In this document: piece by piece, positions 20,559-21,034 of the stretch
How positions within the stretch are numbered: position 1 is the first letter of the stretch
How the letters are laid out: each line of letters begins with the position of its first letter
Assembly: GCA_946478995.1 (NCBI GenBank)
Contig: CAMLDK010000006.1
Span: 1 to 21,034, forward strand
Origin: an uncultured Candidatus Saccharibacteria bacterium
Lineage (GTDB): Bacteria; Patescibacteria; Saccharimonadia; Saccharimonadales; 2-12-FULL-41-12
Direction of reading: 5' to 3'
Length of the DNA stretch: 21,034 nt
The notes under the pieces: model-generated
What the model saw: only the letters and a program-made list of their open reading frames with translations
Told to the model about the DNA's origin: nothing
Databases searched by the model: none
Program-made: the position numbers and the translations under genes

Positions 20559-21034
20559 TTGTTCTTATTCTGAACTATAGATCGAAAGTTGACAAGCAGG
20601 CTTTCGCCGATTTTGTTGATATCAAATTTTTTCACTAGCTTTTGCTGATCTGAAAAAATCCTGTTCATAGCCATTCTGTTATTGATGAAATAGGCAATTT
20701 TTTCTGATAACTCCTGGTAATCCTGAGGGTTGAAAAGCACTCCCTCGTCATCTAAAACACTTCTGTATCCGGGGTTGTCGCCGGCCAGGACTATCGGCCC
20801 GCCGGCAGCCATTGCTTCGGTCAGGACTATGCCGAAGCTTTCGCCGCCCTTAGAAGGAAAAATCGCCATATCGGCCTCTCTTAAAAATTTCAATTTGCCG
20901 GTTTCTTCAATAAAGCCGTAAAATTTCACAATCCCGTTTAGGCCGTGGGACTGTACATAATTTTCTAAAGACTTCCTCTCAGCTCCCATACCCCCGATTT
21001 TTACGCGTATTTTATTTTTATATGGTTCATCTAG
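20555..21034 (-). CDS. PimA-like GT4 glycosyltransferase, C-terminal part (truncated)
   Basis: The last 159 residues of a retaining GT-B glycosyltransferase (GT4). The start lies beyond the right window edge; the frame is open to 21034. Visible motifs are KIRVKIGGMGAERKSLENYV (nucleotide-domain entry), FYGFIEETGKLKFLREADMAIFPS and GESFGIVLTEAMAAGGPIV, which contains the EX7E catalytic/UDP- or GDP-sugar-binding motif. The wording GESFGIVLTEAMAAG is typical of PimA-like phosphatidylinositol mannosyltransferases, so a lipid or cell-envelope glycan role is plausible. The internal ATG at 20989 is not the true start. It is coupled to the AI-2E gene by ATGA. Confidence 0.85.
   Translation of the reverse strand, partial: LDEPYKNKIRVKIGGMGAERKSLENYVQSHGLNGIVKFYGFIEETGKLKFLREADMAIFPSKGGESFGIVLTEAMAAGGPIVLAGDNPGYRSVLDDEGVLFNPQDYQELSEKIAYFINNRMAMNRIFSDQQKLVKKFDINKIGESLLVNFRSIVQNKNK

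Noticed and set aside
1..21034. UGA recoding as glycine, as in some candidate phyla
   Set aside because: TGA ends rplK, thyA, recR and the glycosyltransferase at the expected C-termini, with no in-frame TGA needed inside genes.
1..21034. CRISPR array, insertion sequence or prophage
   Set aside because: No regularly spaced repeats, transposase, integrase or terminal inverted repeats were seen.

Overview
The window looks like a gene-dense segment of a small bacterial chromosome, most likely from the Candidate Phyla Radiation (Patescibacteria), possibly Saccharibacteria. The reasons are stop-to-start packing, many starts without a Shine-Dalgarno sequence, ribosomal and DNA-metabolism genes in a compact but non-model order, a DnaX and a RecR that have lost their zinc modules, and a conserved small protein after rplL that I associate with this group. 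TGA, TAA and TAG all act as stops, so there is no sign of UGA recoding. The taxonomic call is inference. I see no IS element, phage gene, CRISPR array, tRNA or rRNA.

Layout. 1-934: the 3' end of an unidentified gene and a YgjP/DUF45 metallopeptidase. 975-2609: an orphan membrane sensor histidine kinase. 2614-5344: secE-nusG-rplK-(unknown small ORF)-rplA, with a leader hairpin before secE and a copy of the 23S rRNA L1-binding motif just before rplA. 5341-7308 (minus strand): thyA-folA-dut, overlapping genes. 7353-10135 (plus strand, divergent): a dCMP deaminase-like gene and a 740-residue fusion of thymidylate kinase with a tandem ThyX-like protein. 10137-11381: rplJ-rplL with an L10 leader and attenuator. 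11514-14839: conserved hypothetical, dnaX, dnaB. 14869-18106: GT-C-like membrane protein, ybaB, recR, DHH phosphoesterase. 18119-19483: cysS. 19473-21034 (minus strand): AI-2E family permease and the end of a PimA-like glycosyltransferase.

The most interesting region is the thymidylate island at 5341-10135. The ThyA homologue keeps the catalytic Cys, phosphate-binding Arg and most active-site residues. However, the Asn that selects dUMP (E. coli N177) is Asp, the residue found in dCMP hydroxymethylases and in engineered dCMP-methylating ThyA. It is coupled to DHFR, which suits a reductive methylation that releases dihydrofolate, and it lies divergently beside a dCMP deaminase homologue. The Dut/Dcd-family protein lacks the deaminase Glu. 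Together these suggest that dTMP may be made in inverted order (dCMP to 5-methyl-dCMP to dTMP), or that 5-substituted dCMP is made. This is a hypothesis from sequence only.

The replication/repair genes share a second trait. DnaX lacks its four-Cys zinc module, RecR keeps one of four zinc Cys, and CysRS has Asp for one zinc Cys. Promoter-like elements (TATAAT or TGTTAAANT) sit so close to several starts that leaderless transcripts are likely for thyA, the dCMP deaminase gene and dnaX.
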